Source: CALBRZ01 sp964511065
GTDB taxonomy: Bacteria > Planctomycetota > Planctomycetia > Pirellulales > S012-138
Reading direction: 5' to 3'
DNA length: 64,000 nt
Assembly: GCA_964511065.1 (NCBI GenBank)
Contig: CAZEEG010000006.1
Span: 18,282 to 82,281 of the forward strand
Notes under the pieces: generated by a model
The model's database searches: none
What the model saw: the letters and a program-made list of their open reading frames with translations, nothing else
Told to the model about the DNA's origin: nothing
Part shown: piece after piece, positions 43,405 through 52,366 of the stretch
Numbering within the stretch: position 1 is the stretch's first letter
Layout of the letters: every line of letters starts with the position of its first letter
Translations under genes and position numbers: made by a program

Positions 43405-43898
43405 CGCTCTGATTAACTCCTGTCATGTGGCCGAACGGCCATTAGGTCGTTGAGATGGGAAGTCCTCCCCTCCATTGGGTCGCCGCGGGAACCCGCCGCT
43501 TACCAGCCGCTGTACCAAATGCGATGCCGACTTGGAGCGAGCGGGAAGTTGACTCCTGGCCCGCTTCAGCGATCGGCACTTCGCTGGCCAATCACGGTCT
43601 CTGGCGCTTGGCGGACACCGCCTTTGCGGCTAGTGAGGGATGATCTGGTTTGGGTGCGTCTATGGCGGCCTACCGCGGTTGTGCCAAACAAGGAAATGTC
43701 GGATCAGCCGCCGGTTGCCCTGAGCGCCCCCCTGCCCAGCACGGCTGGCCAGGCAGGGAGGACGAGGGCAAGGACTATGGCAACGGCTCGCAAGTGGGCG
43801 AGGTGCCAAAGGCAACGGGCGGTGAGGGAAAGCTGCCATGCGTCGTTCCCGTAACCGCTCGCTGTTCAGGTCGCCCCCGCGCTGCCACTTGGACCGAA
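43405..43898. other. Spacer between dnaK and clpB, no gene recognised
   Basis: 494 bp between the dnaK stop and the clpB start. No grpE or dnaJ. A bulged hairpin (ccctgcc...ggcaggg, 43730-43758) about 140 bp past dnaK may terminate it; the clpB promoter should lie nearer 43404-43600 but is not evident. Confidence 0.4.
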
Positions 43899-45783
43899 TT
43901 ACTCCTTCTTTTCAAATTCGGCGTCGATCACATCTTCGTCGCCGGCACCGTCGGTGGCCTCGGGCCCAGCCGCGCCGGCCTCTGCACCAGTCCCGCTGTA
44001 CAGGGTGCTGGAGAGGGCGTGTGCCGCCTGTTCCAACTCCTGGATGGCCGACCGGATGCGATCGGTATCTTCGCCGGCGGCCGCTTCGCGGACCCGCTTC
44101 ATGGAAGCCTGCAACGCCTCCTTGTCGGCGTCCTTCAGCTTCGACTCATGCTCCTTGAGCAGTTTCTCGACTGCGAAGCAGCGGGCTTCCGCCTCGTTGC
44201 GGGCTTCGGCCAGGGCACGCTTCTGCTTGTCCTCTTCGGCGTGCTCCTCGGCATCCTTTCGCATCCGCTCGATTTCCTCGGGCGTGAGGCCGCCGGACTG
44301 CTCGATCCTCACCGACTGTTCCTTGCCGGTGCCCAGGTCCTTGGCCGACACGTTCAGGATCCCATTGGCGTCGATGTCGAATTTGACCTCGATCTGGGGA
44401 ACGCCCCGAGGCGCCGGCGGCAGGCCTTCCAGGTTGAACTGGCCCAGCAATCGGTTGTCCTTGGCCATCTTCCGTTCGCCCTGGTAGACGCTGATGGTGA
44501 CCGCGGGCTGGTTATCGGCCGCGGTGGTGAACACGTTCTTCCGCTCGGTGGGAATCGTGGTGTTGCGTTCCACCAGCGGCGTGAAGATACCGCCTTCGGT
44601 TTCGATACCCAGCGTGAGCGGCGTGACGTCCAGCAGCAGAACGTCCTGCACGTCGCCCGCCAGCACGCCGCCCTGAATGGCCGCGCCGACCGCAACCACT
44701 TCGTCGGGATTCACGCCCTTGTGCGGTTCCTTCTTGAAAATCTCGCGGACCAGTTCCTGGACCTTGGGCACGCGGGTCGAACCGCCGACCAGCACGACTT
44801 CGTTGATCTTGGAAGGATCGAGCTTGGCGTCTTTCAAAGCCTGCATGACCGGACCGCGGCAGCGTTCGATCAGCGGATCGATCAACTGCTCGAACTTGCT
44901 GCGGGTGATCGTCATTTGCAGGTGCTTGGGCCCCGAGGCATCGGCCGTGATGAACGGCAGGTTGATGTCGGTGCTCGTGGCCGAACTCAGTTCCTTCTTG
45001 GCTTTTTCGCAGGCTTCCTGCAAACGCTGCAAGGCTTGCGTGTCCTTGCGAAGGTCGATGCCCGTTTCCTTCTGGAATTCGCCGGTCACGTAGTTGATCA
45101 GCGCCTCGTCGAAGTCGTCNNNNNNNNNNGGTCGAAATCACGCGGAACACGCCCTCGGCGACTTCCAGGATGGAGACGTCGAACGTACCGCCGCCCAGGT
45201 CGAACACCACAATGGTTTCGTCGGCTTTCTTGTCCAATCCGTAAGCCATTGCGGCAGCGGTAGGCTCGTTGATGATCCGGGCCACCTCCAGCCCGGCAAT
45301 CTGGCCAGCATCCTTGGTGGCTTGCCGCTGGGCGTCGTTAAAGTAAGCCGGGACCGTAATCACGGCCTTGTTGACGCGGTGCCCCAGGTAGGCTTCCGCG
45401 GCTTCTTTCAGTTTGCGCAACACGAATGCCGAGATTTCCGGCGGCGTGTACTCCTTGTTGTTGACGCGAACTTTCACGTACTCGTCGGGGCCGCCGACCA
45501 CTTCGTACGGCACCATTTTTTCTTCATTGGCGACTTCGTTGTGGCGCCGGCCCATGAAGCGCTTGATGGAATAGATCGTGCTCGTGGGATGCAGGACCGC
45601 TTGACGGCGCGCCCGTTCACCCACCTCGACTTCGCCCTTGTCGTTGAACGAAACGACGCTGGGTGTGGTGCGGTAGCCATCAGCATTAGGAATGACCTTG
45701 GGTTCGCCGCCCTCCATGACGGCCACAACCGAGTTGGTTGTCCCCAGGTCGATCCCAATGATTTTTTCGCCTTTACCTGCCAT
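43899..45783 (-). CDS. dnaK: Chaperone DnaK (Hsp70), interrupted by an assembly gap
   Basis: ATP-driven folding chaperone. N-terminal half: KIIGIDLGTTNSVVAVMEGG, NEPTAAAMAYGLDKK and VVFDLGGGTFDVSIL. C-terminal half: INEVVLVGGSTRVPKVQELV, the substrate-binding domain, and the normal acidic end GAGDEDVIDAEFEKKE. Ten N (45120-45129) split the reading frame. The flanks are whole codons on both sides: ...FRVIST before and DDFDEALINYV after, so the family stretch NGDTHLGG (8 residues, 24 bp) is missing. Adding it gives a protein of about 632 residues, normal for DnaK. A strong aaaggagc ribosome site precedes the ATG at 45781-45783. It diverges from pheA. Confidence 0.97.
45120..45129. other. Assembly gap of 10 N inside dnaK
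   Basis: A ten-base run of N of unknown true length. By alignment to DnaK it should be about 24 bp; 10 is not a multiple of three and breaks the frame artificially. Confidence 0.98.
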
Positions 45784-46052
45784 GAAATGCTCCTTTCGCC
45801 CTCGTTAGCGGTTGCCGCCTGCGGGTTGATGGCCGTCGTGGGAGTGGGGCCTGGCCGCAGGCGTGTTCCGCCTCGCTCAGTATGCTGTGGTATGTGGTGA
45901 TTTGGTGAACTGTTGGAGTCGTTCAGCGTGGAAATGGGATGGACGAACACTGGCCTGCGTACGGTGCAAATTACGGGGCAAATGCTGCCTTCCCCGCCCG
46001 CGAGCCGTTGTCATTGCCATTCAGCATTTGGTGTGCCAATGTGTCGTTGTTT

Positions 46053-46080
46053 TGAAATTTATTCACAAGGCATTATACTG
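46053..46080 (+). promoter_or_regulatory. Candidate sigma70 promoter toward pheA, overlapping a minus-strand TATAAT
   Basis: Rightward: TTGAAA (46053-46058), 16-bp spacer, TATACT (46075-46080), in the most AT-rich stretch of the 692-bp dnaK-pheA gap. On the opposite strand a perfect TATAAT occupies 46078-46073, suiting dnaK, although its -35 is poor. The region looks like overlapping divergent promoters. No CIRCE (HrcA) element was found. The rest of the 45784-46475 gap holds only the three inverted repeats listed next, and no gene. Confidence 0.45.
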
Positions 46081-46144
46081 GAAAGTTTTGTGTGTCCGAT
46101 TTTTCCTCGGTTTCGGTGGCTCACCGCCGACGCCGGCTCGCACT

Positions 46145-46159
46145 CTGCCAAATTGGCAG
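46145..46159. promoter_or_regulatory. Inverted repeat CTGCCAAATTGGCAG
   Basis: Perfect 7-bp arms around one central base, in the dnaK/pheA intergenic region. Size and symmetry suit a repressor dimer; the regulator is unknown. Confidence 0.4.
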
Positions 46160-46179
46160 TCTGAACCCGCTCTCTGATG

Positions 46180-46204
46180 TAAGTGATTCCTGCTCAATCA
46201 CTTA
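46180..46204. promoter_or_regulatory. 9-bp stem-loop in the dnaK/pheA region
   Basis: Perfect arms taagtgatt (46180-46188) and aatcactta (46196-46204), 7-nt loop. It would lie in the pheA leader if transcription starts near 46087, or upstream of dnaK on the other strand. Confidence 0.4.
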
Positions 46205-46280
46205 TCGCGCATTGCTACGCGGTGCGCTGGGTATCGCGTTCGCCCGGCAAGCTTTCTAACTCAGGTTCAGAAAAGGGCTT

Positions 46281-46295
46281 GCGACATTTTGTCGC
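46281..46295. promoter_or_regulatory. Inverted repeat GCGACATTTTGTCGC
   Basis: 6-bp arms gcgaca / tgtcgc around TTT, 180 bp before pheA. Possible operator or leader hairpin. Confidence 0.3.
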
Positions 46296-46475
46296 CGAGC
46301 TGCTGGCCCGCTGGCGGGGGCCTTTTCGCGCGGCAGCCGCTCCTTGACACTGTAAGTTTTGACCATTACAAGTTTTCCGTAAGTCGGCCGGCGACCAGTT
46401 CACGGAGGGAGGGCCTCACGCTGCAGGGGACCAACTGTGCTCCAGGATTCCACCTTCTGCCCGTAAGAGAATGCC

Positions 46476-47579
46476 ATGGCGAAAGCGAAAGGCGCGAAGG
46501 GGAGCCGCTCCTCGCGAGAAACCCCTGCCAGTCTGCGAAAGAAGATTGAAAAACTCGATGCAGACCTGATCAAGCTGTGCAACCAACGGGCCGAACTCAC
46601 GGTCAAATTGGCCGAGCTTCAACCCGAAGCGGTGGCGCCGGAAAGCGGCGATGAAGAACACCTGGCCTCGCTGGTCGCCCGCAACCCTGGCCCGCTGCAG
46701 GAACTGGCCATCCGCAATATTCTCAGGGAATTGATCAGCGGTGCGCGGAGCCTGATCCACCACGTTCGCGTGGCTTATTTGGGCCCGGCGTACAGCTACA
46801 GCCACTTGGCCGCGATCCAGTACTTTGGTCAAAGCGTGGACCTGGTGCCTGTCGGCGCGATTGGGGCGGTGTTCGAGGAGGTCTACCGCGGACATAGCCG
46901 CTTTGGCATCGTGCCGCTTGAGAACTCCACCGATGGCCGCGTCGCCGACACCCTGGATATGTTCACTCGGTTACCGGTCCGCATCTGTGGCGAAGTGCAG
47001 CTTCGGATCCACCATCATCTGCTGGGCAAGTGCGACCGCTCGGAAGTGATCGAAGTCTACAGCCGGCCGCAGGCCTTGTCGCAGTGCCGCAATTGGCTGG
47101 CGCGCCATTTGCCTACAGCACGAACGGTGCCGGTTACCAGCACATCGACCGCCGCTCAGTTGGCGCAGGATAAGCCCGGAGCTGCGGCCATCGCCAGTCT
47201 TCAGGCCGGCAAGCACTATGGGTTGAACGTGCTGGCGGAGAACATCGAGGACAACGCGGCCAACATCACGCGATTTGCCGTGATCGGCGACCGCTCCGCG
47301 CCGCGCACCGGTAAGGACAAGACGGCGCTCATGTTTGAGGTCGATCACAAGGTGGGAGCGCTGGCCGATGCCACCGCCGTGCTCAAACGGGCACGGCTCA
47401 ATATGACCTGGATCGAGTCGTTCCCGGCCCCCGACCGTCAAGGCGCTTACCTGTTCTTCTGCGAAGTGGAAGGCCACGAAAGCGATGCGGCCGTGAAGCG
47501 TGCCCTGGAAGGGCTGAAGAAAAAATGCTTGATGCTCGAAGTGCTGGGCTCGTACGCACGCACGACGGCCATCGGCTGA
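46476..47579 (+). CDS. pheA: Chorismate mutase/prephenate dehydratase (P-protein)
   Basis: Makes prephenate and phenylpyruvate, committing chorismate to phenylalanine. 367 residues: a Lys/Ser-rich N-terminus of about 18 residues, an AroQ-type chorismate mutase helix bundle (about 19-95, SLRKKIEKLDADLIKLCNQRAELTVKLA), prephenate dehydratase (about 97-280, with VAYLGPAYSYSHLAA, GIVPLENSTDGRVADTLD and ENIEDNAANITRFAVI) and a C-terminal ACT domain (about 292-345, ALMFEVDHKVGALADATAVL, then ESFPAP in place of the usual ESRP). The ACT domain suggests feedback inhibition by phenylalanine. The gene is monocistronic behind a long leader with inverted repeats. Confidence 0.95.
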   Translation: MAKAKGAKGSRSSRETPASLRKKIEKLDADLIKLCNQRAELTVKLAELQPEAVAPESGDEEHLASLVARNPGPLQELAIRNILRELISGARSLIHHVRVAYLGPAYSYSHLAAIQYFGQSVDLVPVGAIGAVFEEVYRGHSRFGIVPLENSTDGRVADTLDMFTRLPVRICGEVQLRIHHHLLGKCDRSEVIEVYSRPQALSQCRNWLARHLPTARTVPVTSTSTAAQLAQDKPGAAAIASLQAGKHYGLNVLAENIEDNAANITRFAVIGDRSAPRTGKDKTALMFEVDHKVGALADATAVLKRARLNMTWIESFPAPDRQGAYLFFCEVEGHESDAAVKRALEGLKKKCLMLEVLGSYARTTAIG

Positions 47580-47683
47580 TCGCCGGCACCCAACCATAAC
47601 ATGCCCGGACGTGGCCGCTCGCTGAGTCAGAACGTTTGGGCCGCGGCCAGGTCCGTCCTGCCGCGCAGGAGGCAGTCTTCGGC

Positions 47684-49048
47684 ATGAATGTGTTTTGTGT
47701 GGTTGTCGATGGACTGCAAGCGGCCTACCTGGGCACCTACGGCAATGCCTGGGTGGGAACGCCGCACTTGGATGCGCTCGCGGCCGACGGCTTTGTCTTC
47801 GATCAAGCATTCGTTACCTGCCCTTCGCTGGCGGCCTTCTATCGGGGGGCCTGGTTTGGCCGACCCGCAATAACACATCTGCTCGAAGACGCTCCCCCGC
47901 CGTCTCCGTCGCTCCTGGAGGTGCTGGGTAAAGCCGGCTTTCAAACCTTGCTGGTGACCGATGAGCCGCAACTCGTTACGGTTGCCGGCGCAGCCGACTT
48001 TGCCGCTCAAGTGGTTGTGGGGCCAGCCAATGGACAAGTAGCCGGGGCATTGGACAGGCCAGAAGTCGCCGAGGCAGCCGAAACCGACGACGAAACGGCG
48101 ATGGCCTCGACCATTGCGGCGGCCTTGGATGCCTGGCAGCAATCGGCATCGGCCGGCGGCAGTACGGCCCCGCGGAACCATTGCGTCTGGATTCACCTGC
48201 GAGGTCTGTTGGGAAACTGGGACGCGCCCTATGTCCGGCGGGCAAAGTATGCCGACGAGGATGACCCGCCCCCTCCGCAATGGGTCGCTCCGCCGCATCG
48301 TACGCTGGACGAGCACGCCGATCCCGACGAGTTGCTTGGGATCAGGCAGGCCTACGCCGGGCAGATCGCGGCGCTCGATAGCCTGTTCGGTTCGCTGTGG
48401 AGTGTGATCGCGGCGACATCTGAACCGTCCCTGTTGTGCCTGATGGGCTGCCGCGGCTATCCGTTGGGCATTCATCGGCGGTTGGGGTATCCAACCGATG
48501 AGCCTGCCCAACTCTACGCCGAAACGGTTCAGATGCCTTGGATCTTGCGCTTTCCCGATGCGATGCACGCCGGTGGTCGTACCCAGGCGCTGGCGGAGCC
48601 GGCCGACCTCCCTGCCACGTTGCTTGAGGCATGCATGCAGTGGGATACGACGACGCAAGCTGCGGTTCCTGCCACTTGGGAACGATCGTTGATGCCGGTC
48701 GTGGCTGGGGACGAAACGGCAACGCGGGATCGGCTGCTGCTGGCCGCGCCATCCCCAAAGTCTGCGGCTATCCAAAGTCTGCGGACCGCGGCCTGGTATT
48801 TGATCGAATCCAAGCCTGGGAAGCAGAATGGAACCACGCAGGCGGGCGAATCGGCCTACCTCCCCAATGGGTCTTGGGAGCTCTACGCCAAGCCCGACGA
48901 CCGCTGGGAGATCAATGAAGTTTCTGCCCGGATGCCGGATATTGCCGAACGCATGTCGGCGCTAGCCCGTGAGCAAAGACGTGTCCTCTTGGGCGAGGCC
49001 AGGGAACTTTCCCCTTTGGACGAGGATCTTCGGAACATCCATCGTTAA
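47684..49048 (+). CDS. Sulfatase/alkaline-phosphatase-fold protein, probably inactive
   Basis: 454 residues from the ATG at 47684, with AGGAGG 11 bases upstream. It has the sulfatase start pattern (VVVDG with Asp9, then GTYGNAWVGTPHLDALAADGFVFD), but the catalytic site is degenerate: the C-x-P-x-R segment reads TCPSLAAFYRG (45-55), which shifts the Cys by one and replaces the Arg, and the later metal-binding S-D-H-G reads LMGCRGYPLGIH (about 254-265). No sulfatase-modifiable Cys is correctly placed and two metal ligands are lost. I infer a non-catalytic, perhaps binding, descendant. It has no signal peptide. Function unknown. Confidence 0.8.
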   Translation: MNVFCVVVDGLQAAYLGTYGNAWVGTPHLDALAADGFVFDQAFVTCPSLAAFYRGAWFGRPAITHLLEDAPPPSPSLLEVLGKAGFQTLLVTDEPQLVTVAGAADFAAQVVVGPANGQVAGALDRPEVAEAAETDDETAMASTIAAALDAWQQSASAGGSTAPRNHCVWIHLRGLLGNWDAPYVRRAKYADEDDPPPPQWVAPPHRTLDEHADPDELLGIRQAYAGQIAALDSLFGSLWSVIAATSEPSLLCLMGCRGYPLGIHRRLGYPTDEPAQLYAETVQMPWILRFPDAMHAGGRTQALAEPADLPATLLEACMQWDTTTQAAVPATWERSLMPVVAGDETATRDRLLLAAPSPKSAAIQSLRTAAWYLIESKPGKQNGTTQAGESAYLPNGSWELYAKPDDRWEINEVSARMPDIAERMSALAREQRRVLLGEARELSPLDEDLRNIHR

Positions 49049-49422
49049 CGGTAGTGGTCGCCGCTGGTGGATGGTGGCGCAGTCCAAGGCCGCTGCATTG
49101 CTTCCTGATGCGCCGAAACGTCGCTGATTCGGCTTGGAAACCGGTAAGATTGCGGCACAACTCGGTTGGCCCGTCACCTGCGCGGTCGCATTCGATCGGC
49201 CAACTCTGCTGGAAGCGGTTGCGCTCCTTTTGCTGCGTCAAATTGACCGTGGGAGCGAGTAACCGCGGAAACCGCCGGTTCATCTACCGGCTCGGCAAAG
49301 GATTCGCTATGTTGCTCGAACTGCCTCTTTCCTGCCAGCGTACCGCTTGATAGGCCCACTGGATGGTACGGCAAGAAGGGGCCTATCGGCCAGGATTGCT
49401 CAGCACACCAAAGGAGGGACGG
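49049..49422. other. Spacer before the S9 peptidase gene, no gene recognised
   Basis: 374 bp without a credible open frame. It should hold the peptidase promoter; an isolated TTGACC near 49243 has no matching -10. The aaggagg site at 49411-49417 belongs to the peptidase. Confidence 0.4.
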
Positions 49423-51546
49423 ATGTTGCGAAACCTATTCAGGCAGAGGCCCTGGGCGCTATTTGCCGCTGCCCTGGCAGCGCTGGGAACCTGGGCGGCA
49501 GCCTCGGCTTCAGCCGCGCCGCCGGAGTCGTCGCAATCCAGGCCTAACACCGCCACCCCAGCCAAGCAGAAAGGAAGCGCGGACGTGGTACCCCTGATCC
49601 CTCGTGAGGTACTGTTTGGCAATCCCGATAAGGCCGCGGCCCGCATCAGTCCCGATGGCACCAGGCTCGCTTACCTGGCACCGGTAAACGGTGTATTGAA
49701 TGTTTGGGTGGGACCGCTCTCGAATCCCGATGAGGCCAAGCCGGTCACCAAGGATACCAAGCGCGGCATCCGTTCATACTTTTGGGCGTATACCAACAAG
49801 CACATCTTGTATCGCCAAGACGCCGGTGGGGATGAGAACTGGCACGTGTACAAGGTGGATCTGGATAGCGGAGAGATCACCGATCTCACGCCTTACAAAG
49901 AAGTGGCCGCGCAGATCGAAGGCGTGAGCCATCGCAAACCCAACGAAATTCTCGTCGGCCTGAATGATCGCGACGCGCGGTTCCACGACGTATACCGGAT
50001 CAACCTCGATTCGGGCGAGCGTCAACTGCTGCAAGAGAATCCGGGCTTCAGTGGCTTTCTGATCGACGAAGATTACAAGGTGCGGTTTGCTTCGCGGTTT
50101 GAGCCCGACGGCAGCAACTCGATCCTTCAACCCGATGGCGACCAGTGGAAAGAGTTCTTGAGGATTCCCCAAGAGGACACGCTGACGACCAGCCCGATCG
50201 GTTTCGATAAGACCGGCGAAGTGCTGTACCTGATCGACAGTCGCGGGCGAGATACCGGCGCGATGACGACCGTGGACCTCAAGACAGGCGAACAGAAGAT
50301 CATTGCCCAGAACGACAAGGCCGATATTGGCGGTGCCCTGGTGCATCCCACGGAGAACACCATTCGCGCCGTATCATTTGAATACCTGCGCACGGAATGG
50401 CAGATCATCGATCCGGAAGTGAAGGAGGATTTTCGGTTCTTGCGCAAGGTGGCGGATGGCGAAATTGTCATTGCCAGCCAATCGCTGGACGACAAGCATT
50501 GGATCGTGGCATTCCTCATGGACGATGGCCCGGTGCGCTACTACCACTACGACCGCAGCGGCGAAGACAAGTCGGCCAGGTTCCTGTTCACCAATCGCAA
50601 GGACCTGGAAGGCCTTCCGCTGGCAAAGATGCATCCCGTGGAGATTAAGAGCCGTGATGGTCTGACCCTGGTTTCGTACCTGACCCTGCCGCCCCATACC
50701 GATCCTGACGGCGATGGCCGTCCCAGCGAACCGCTGCCGATGATCCTGACGGTTCATGGCGGTCCCTGGGCCCGCGACAGTTGGGGGTACGACCCCACCG
50801 CGCAGTGGTTGGCAAACCGGGGGTATGCCGTGCTGTCGGTCAATTTCCGCGGTTCAACCGGGTTTGGAAAGGAATTTCTCAACGCAGGGCGGAAAGAATG
50901 GGCCGGCAAGATGCACGACGACCTGATCGACGCCGTTCATTGGGCCGTCGATCAAAAGATCGCCAAGAAGGATTACGTAGCGATCATGGGTGGCAGTTAT
51001 GGCGGATATGCTACGCTCGTGGGCTTAACCTTCACTCCGGAGGTCTTCCGGTGCGGCGTGGATATTGTAGGGCCGTCGAACATCATCACGCTGCTCAATA
51101 CGATTCCGCCGTATTGGCAACCGGTCATTCAAATGTTCAAGGACCGGGTTGGCGATCACACCACCGAGGAAGGCATCAAGTTTCTGCAAGAACGCTCGCC
51201 GTTGAACTATGTGGATCGCATTCAGCGACCGCTGTTGATCGGCCAGGGAGCCAACGATCCGCGCGTCAAGCAGTCGGAAGCCGATCAGATTGTTAAGGCG
51301 ATGCAGGAGAAGAACATCCCGGTGTGCTATGTGCTGTACCCGGACGAGGGCCACGGCTTTGCCCGGCCGGAAAACCGGATGTCGTTCAACGCGGTGACCG
51401 AAGCATTTCTGGCCGAGCACATGGGCGGACGGTTTGAACCCATTGGCGACGATTTTGTGGGTTCGAGCATTCAAGTTCCGGTAGGTGCTGATGAGGTTCC
51501 CGGCCTGAAGGCCGCGCTGGAAACGGTGCCTGCCAAGGAGAACTAG
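49423..51546 (+). CDS. Secreted S9-family (prolyl oligopeptidase-type) serine peptidase
   Basis: 707 residues from the ATG at 49423, set by an excellent aaggagg site 5 bases away. A signal peptide (WALFAAALAALGTWAAASASAAPP) exports it. The N-terminal seven-bladed propeller (about 55-420) has PD40-like repeats (AARISPDGTRLAYL); the C-terminal alpha/beta hydrolase carries the triad Ser in GGSYGGYATL (about 524), Asp in GQGANDPRVKQSEAD (about 611) and His in DEGHGFARPEN (about 644). It resembles dipeptidyl-peptidase-IV/acylaminoacyl-peptidase types, presumably cleaving oligopeptides in the periplasm. Monocistronic; a 32-bp palindrome follows. Confidence 0.95.
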   Translation: MLRNLFRQRPWALFAAALAALGTWAAASASAAPPESSQSRPNTATPAKQKGSADVVPLIPREVLFGNPDKAAARISPDGTRLAYLAPVNGVLNVWVGPLSNPDEAKPVTKDTKRGIRSYFWAYTNKHILYRQDAGGDENWHVYKVDLDSGEITDLTPYKEVAAQIEGVSHRKPNEILVGLNDRDARFHDVYRINLDSGERQLLQENPGFSGFLIDEDYKVRFASRFEPDGSNSILQPDGDQWKEFLRIPQEDTLTTSPIGFDKTGEVLYLIDSRGRDTGAMTTVDLKTGEQKIIAQNDKADIGGALVHPTENTIRAVSFEYLRTEWQIIDPEVKEDFRFLRKVADGEIVIASQSLDDKHWIVAFLMDDGPVRYYHYDRSGEDKSARFLFTNRKDLEGLPLAKMHPVEIKSRDGLTLVSYLTLPPHTDPDGDGRPSEPLPMILTVHGGPWARDSWGYDPTAQWLANRGYAVLSVNFRGSTGFGKEFLNAGRKEWAGKMHDDLIDAVHWAVDQKIAKKDYVAIMGGSYGGYATLVGLTFTPEVFRCGVDIVGPSNIITLLNTIPPYWQPVIQMFKDRVGDHTTEEGIKFLQERSPLNYVDRIQRPLLIGQGANDPRVKQSEADQIVKAMQEKNIPVCYVLYPDEGHGFARPENRMSFNAVTEAFLAEHMGGRFEPIGDDFVGSSIQVPVGADEVPGLKAALETVPAKEN

Positions 51547-51608
51547 GCGGCCGATTGCTCGTAGGCCCCTTGCCATCGGGCGACACAACTGCGATCCGAG
51601 TCGCGAAT

Positions 51609-51640
51609 CACGGCTCACGGAGCTAGCTCCGTGAGCCGTG
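51609..51640. repeat. 32-bp perfect palindrome
   Basis: The half cacggctcacggagct (51609-51624) is exactly the reverse complement of 51625-51640, with no spacer. It lies 62 bp after the peptidase stop and is followed by a small gtgca/tgcac pairing. Without a U-tract it is more like a dispersed palindromic repeat than a classical terminator. Confidence 0.85.
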
Positions 51641-51920
51641 TGCAATATATATGCACTGCGAATCATTATCCGCGTGGCACGGCCCTGCGCGGTTGGGTAT
51701 CAACATCACTTAGGTCCGGCCAGTTGCCCGACGTACTGTGGATCGATCCGGTTCCAGGCGTTGTACCCAACCACGGCGCATACCAAGGCATGCGGCCGCT
51801 TTCGTGCCTTCCCATTGCGCCCCGCAGAGAAATGTGTTCACCCCTGTAGTGCTTGGTTCTGGAAGCTGCTGGTGATTCACGGTGCGCGCGAACCTGTTGT
51901 GGGTACACCATTCCACACGA

Positions 51921-51983
51921 CTCACAGCGCCAACGGCACGCAAGCGGTGTTCAGCCGTTAGGGGAGCCGCAACGGTTGACGGC
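51921..51983. repeat. 63-bp direct repeat, left copy
   Basis: Identical base for base to 52777-52839. It begins ctcacagcgccaacggc and ends gcaacggttgacggc, and contains pairing arms aacggc/gccgtt and gccgt/acggc that could fold it. The two copies bracket a two-gene minus-strand unit. Confidence 0.9.
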
Positions 51984-52031
51984 ACGCTACGCCGCAGTTC
52001 GCACCGGGGCGGTGGCGCATATTGGCATGGA

Positions 52032-52364
52032 CTATACGCCTTCTGGCTTCTGGCCGCGACATTCGTTCGGTGTCGCGAATGGGTCGGGAACTTCATCCAA
52101 CAACAACCGTACAGCGGCATTCAGATGCGGCACGATGTGATACAGGATGCCGACTAACCTGGTGGGGGTTTCCTCGTCATGCGTGTCCGGGGTGTTAAAC
52201 AAATACCGCAGTTGTTCGAGATCATCCTTCCAATGGGTCATATGGAAGATGAAATCCTCGCGCAACTGCTTGTACTCGCCTGGTGGCAGGTCCGCCCACG
52301 ACTCCTTTCGCAAATCGTCAAAAACTCGCCCTAACAGGGTTTCGAGTGCGGTGCATCGCGGCAT
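52032..52364 (-). CDS. Small protein B of a repeat-flanked gene pair
   Basis: 110 residues from the ATG at 52362-52364 (MPRCTALETLLGRVFDDLRK), which follows the stop of protein A by 2 bases, so translation is probably coupled. Mostly helical and charged, with EEYKQLREDF-like heptads (PPGEYKQLREDFIFHMTHWKDD) and a hydrophobic helix RLVGILYHIVPHLNAAVRLLLDEV. It is soluble, with no signal peptide and no named family recognised. A longer in-frame reading upstream to 52490 overlaps protein A and lacks a start signal. The coupled pair and its bracketing repeats suggest an accessory module, possibly toxin-antitoxin-like, but there is no direct evidence. Confidence 0.6.
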   Translation of the reverse strand: MPRCTALETLLGRVFDDLRKESWADLPPGEYKQLREDFIFHMTHWKDDLEQLRYLFNTPDTHDEETPTRLVGILYHIVPHLNAAVRLLLDEVPDPFATPNECRGQKPEGV

Positions 52365-52366
52365 GG

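Larger units (their letters stand above)
51547..52031. other. Spacer with palindrome and repeat, no gene recognised
   Basis: 485 bp from the end of the peptidase gene to the small gene pair. Apart from the 32-bp palindrome and one copy of the 63-bp repeat, listed separately, I see no coding potential. Confidence 0.4.

Noticed and set aside
41047..43416. A 789-residue plus-strand open frame opposite clpB
   Set aside because: It is the antisense shadow of clpB; its product is Leu/Val/Phe-rich without domains, while the minus strand encodes a complete ClpB.
46091..46161. Possible phenylalanine leader peptide upstream of pheA
   Set aside because: A short GTG frame has two Phe codons near the start, but there is no ribosome site and no run of Phe codons or paired terminator/antiterminator that I can defend.
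45784..46475. CIRCE (HrcA) element before dnaK
   Set aside because: No TTAGCACTC-N9-GAGTGCTAA-like sequence was found; other inverted repeats are present instead.
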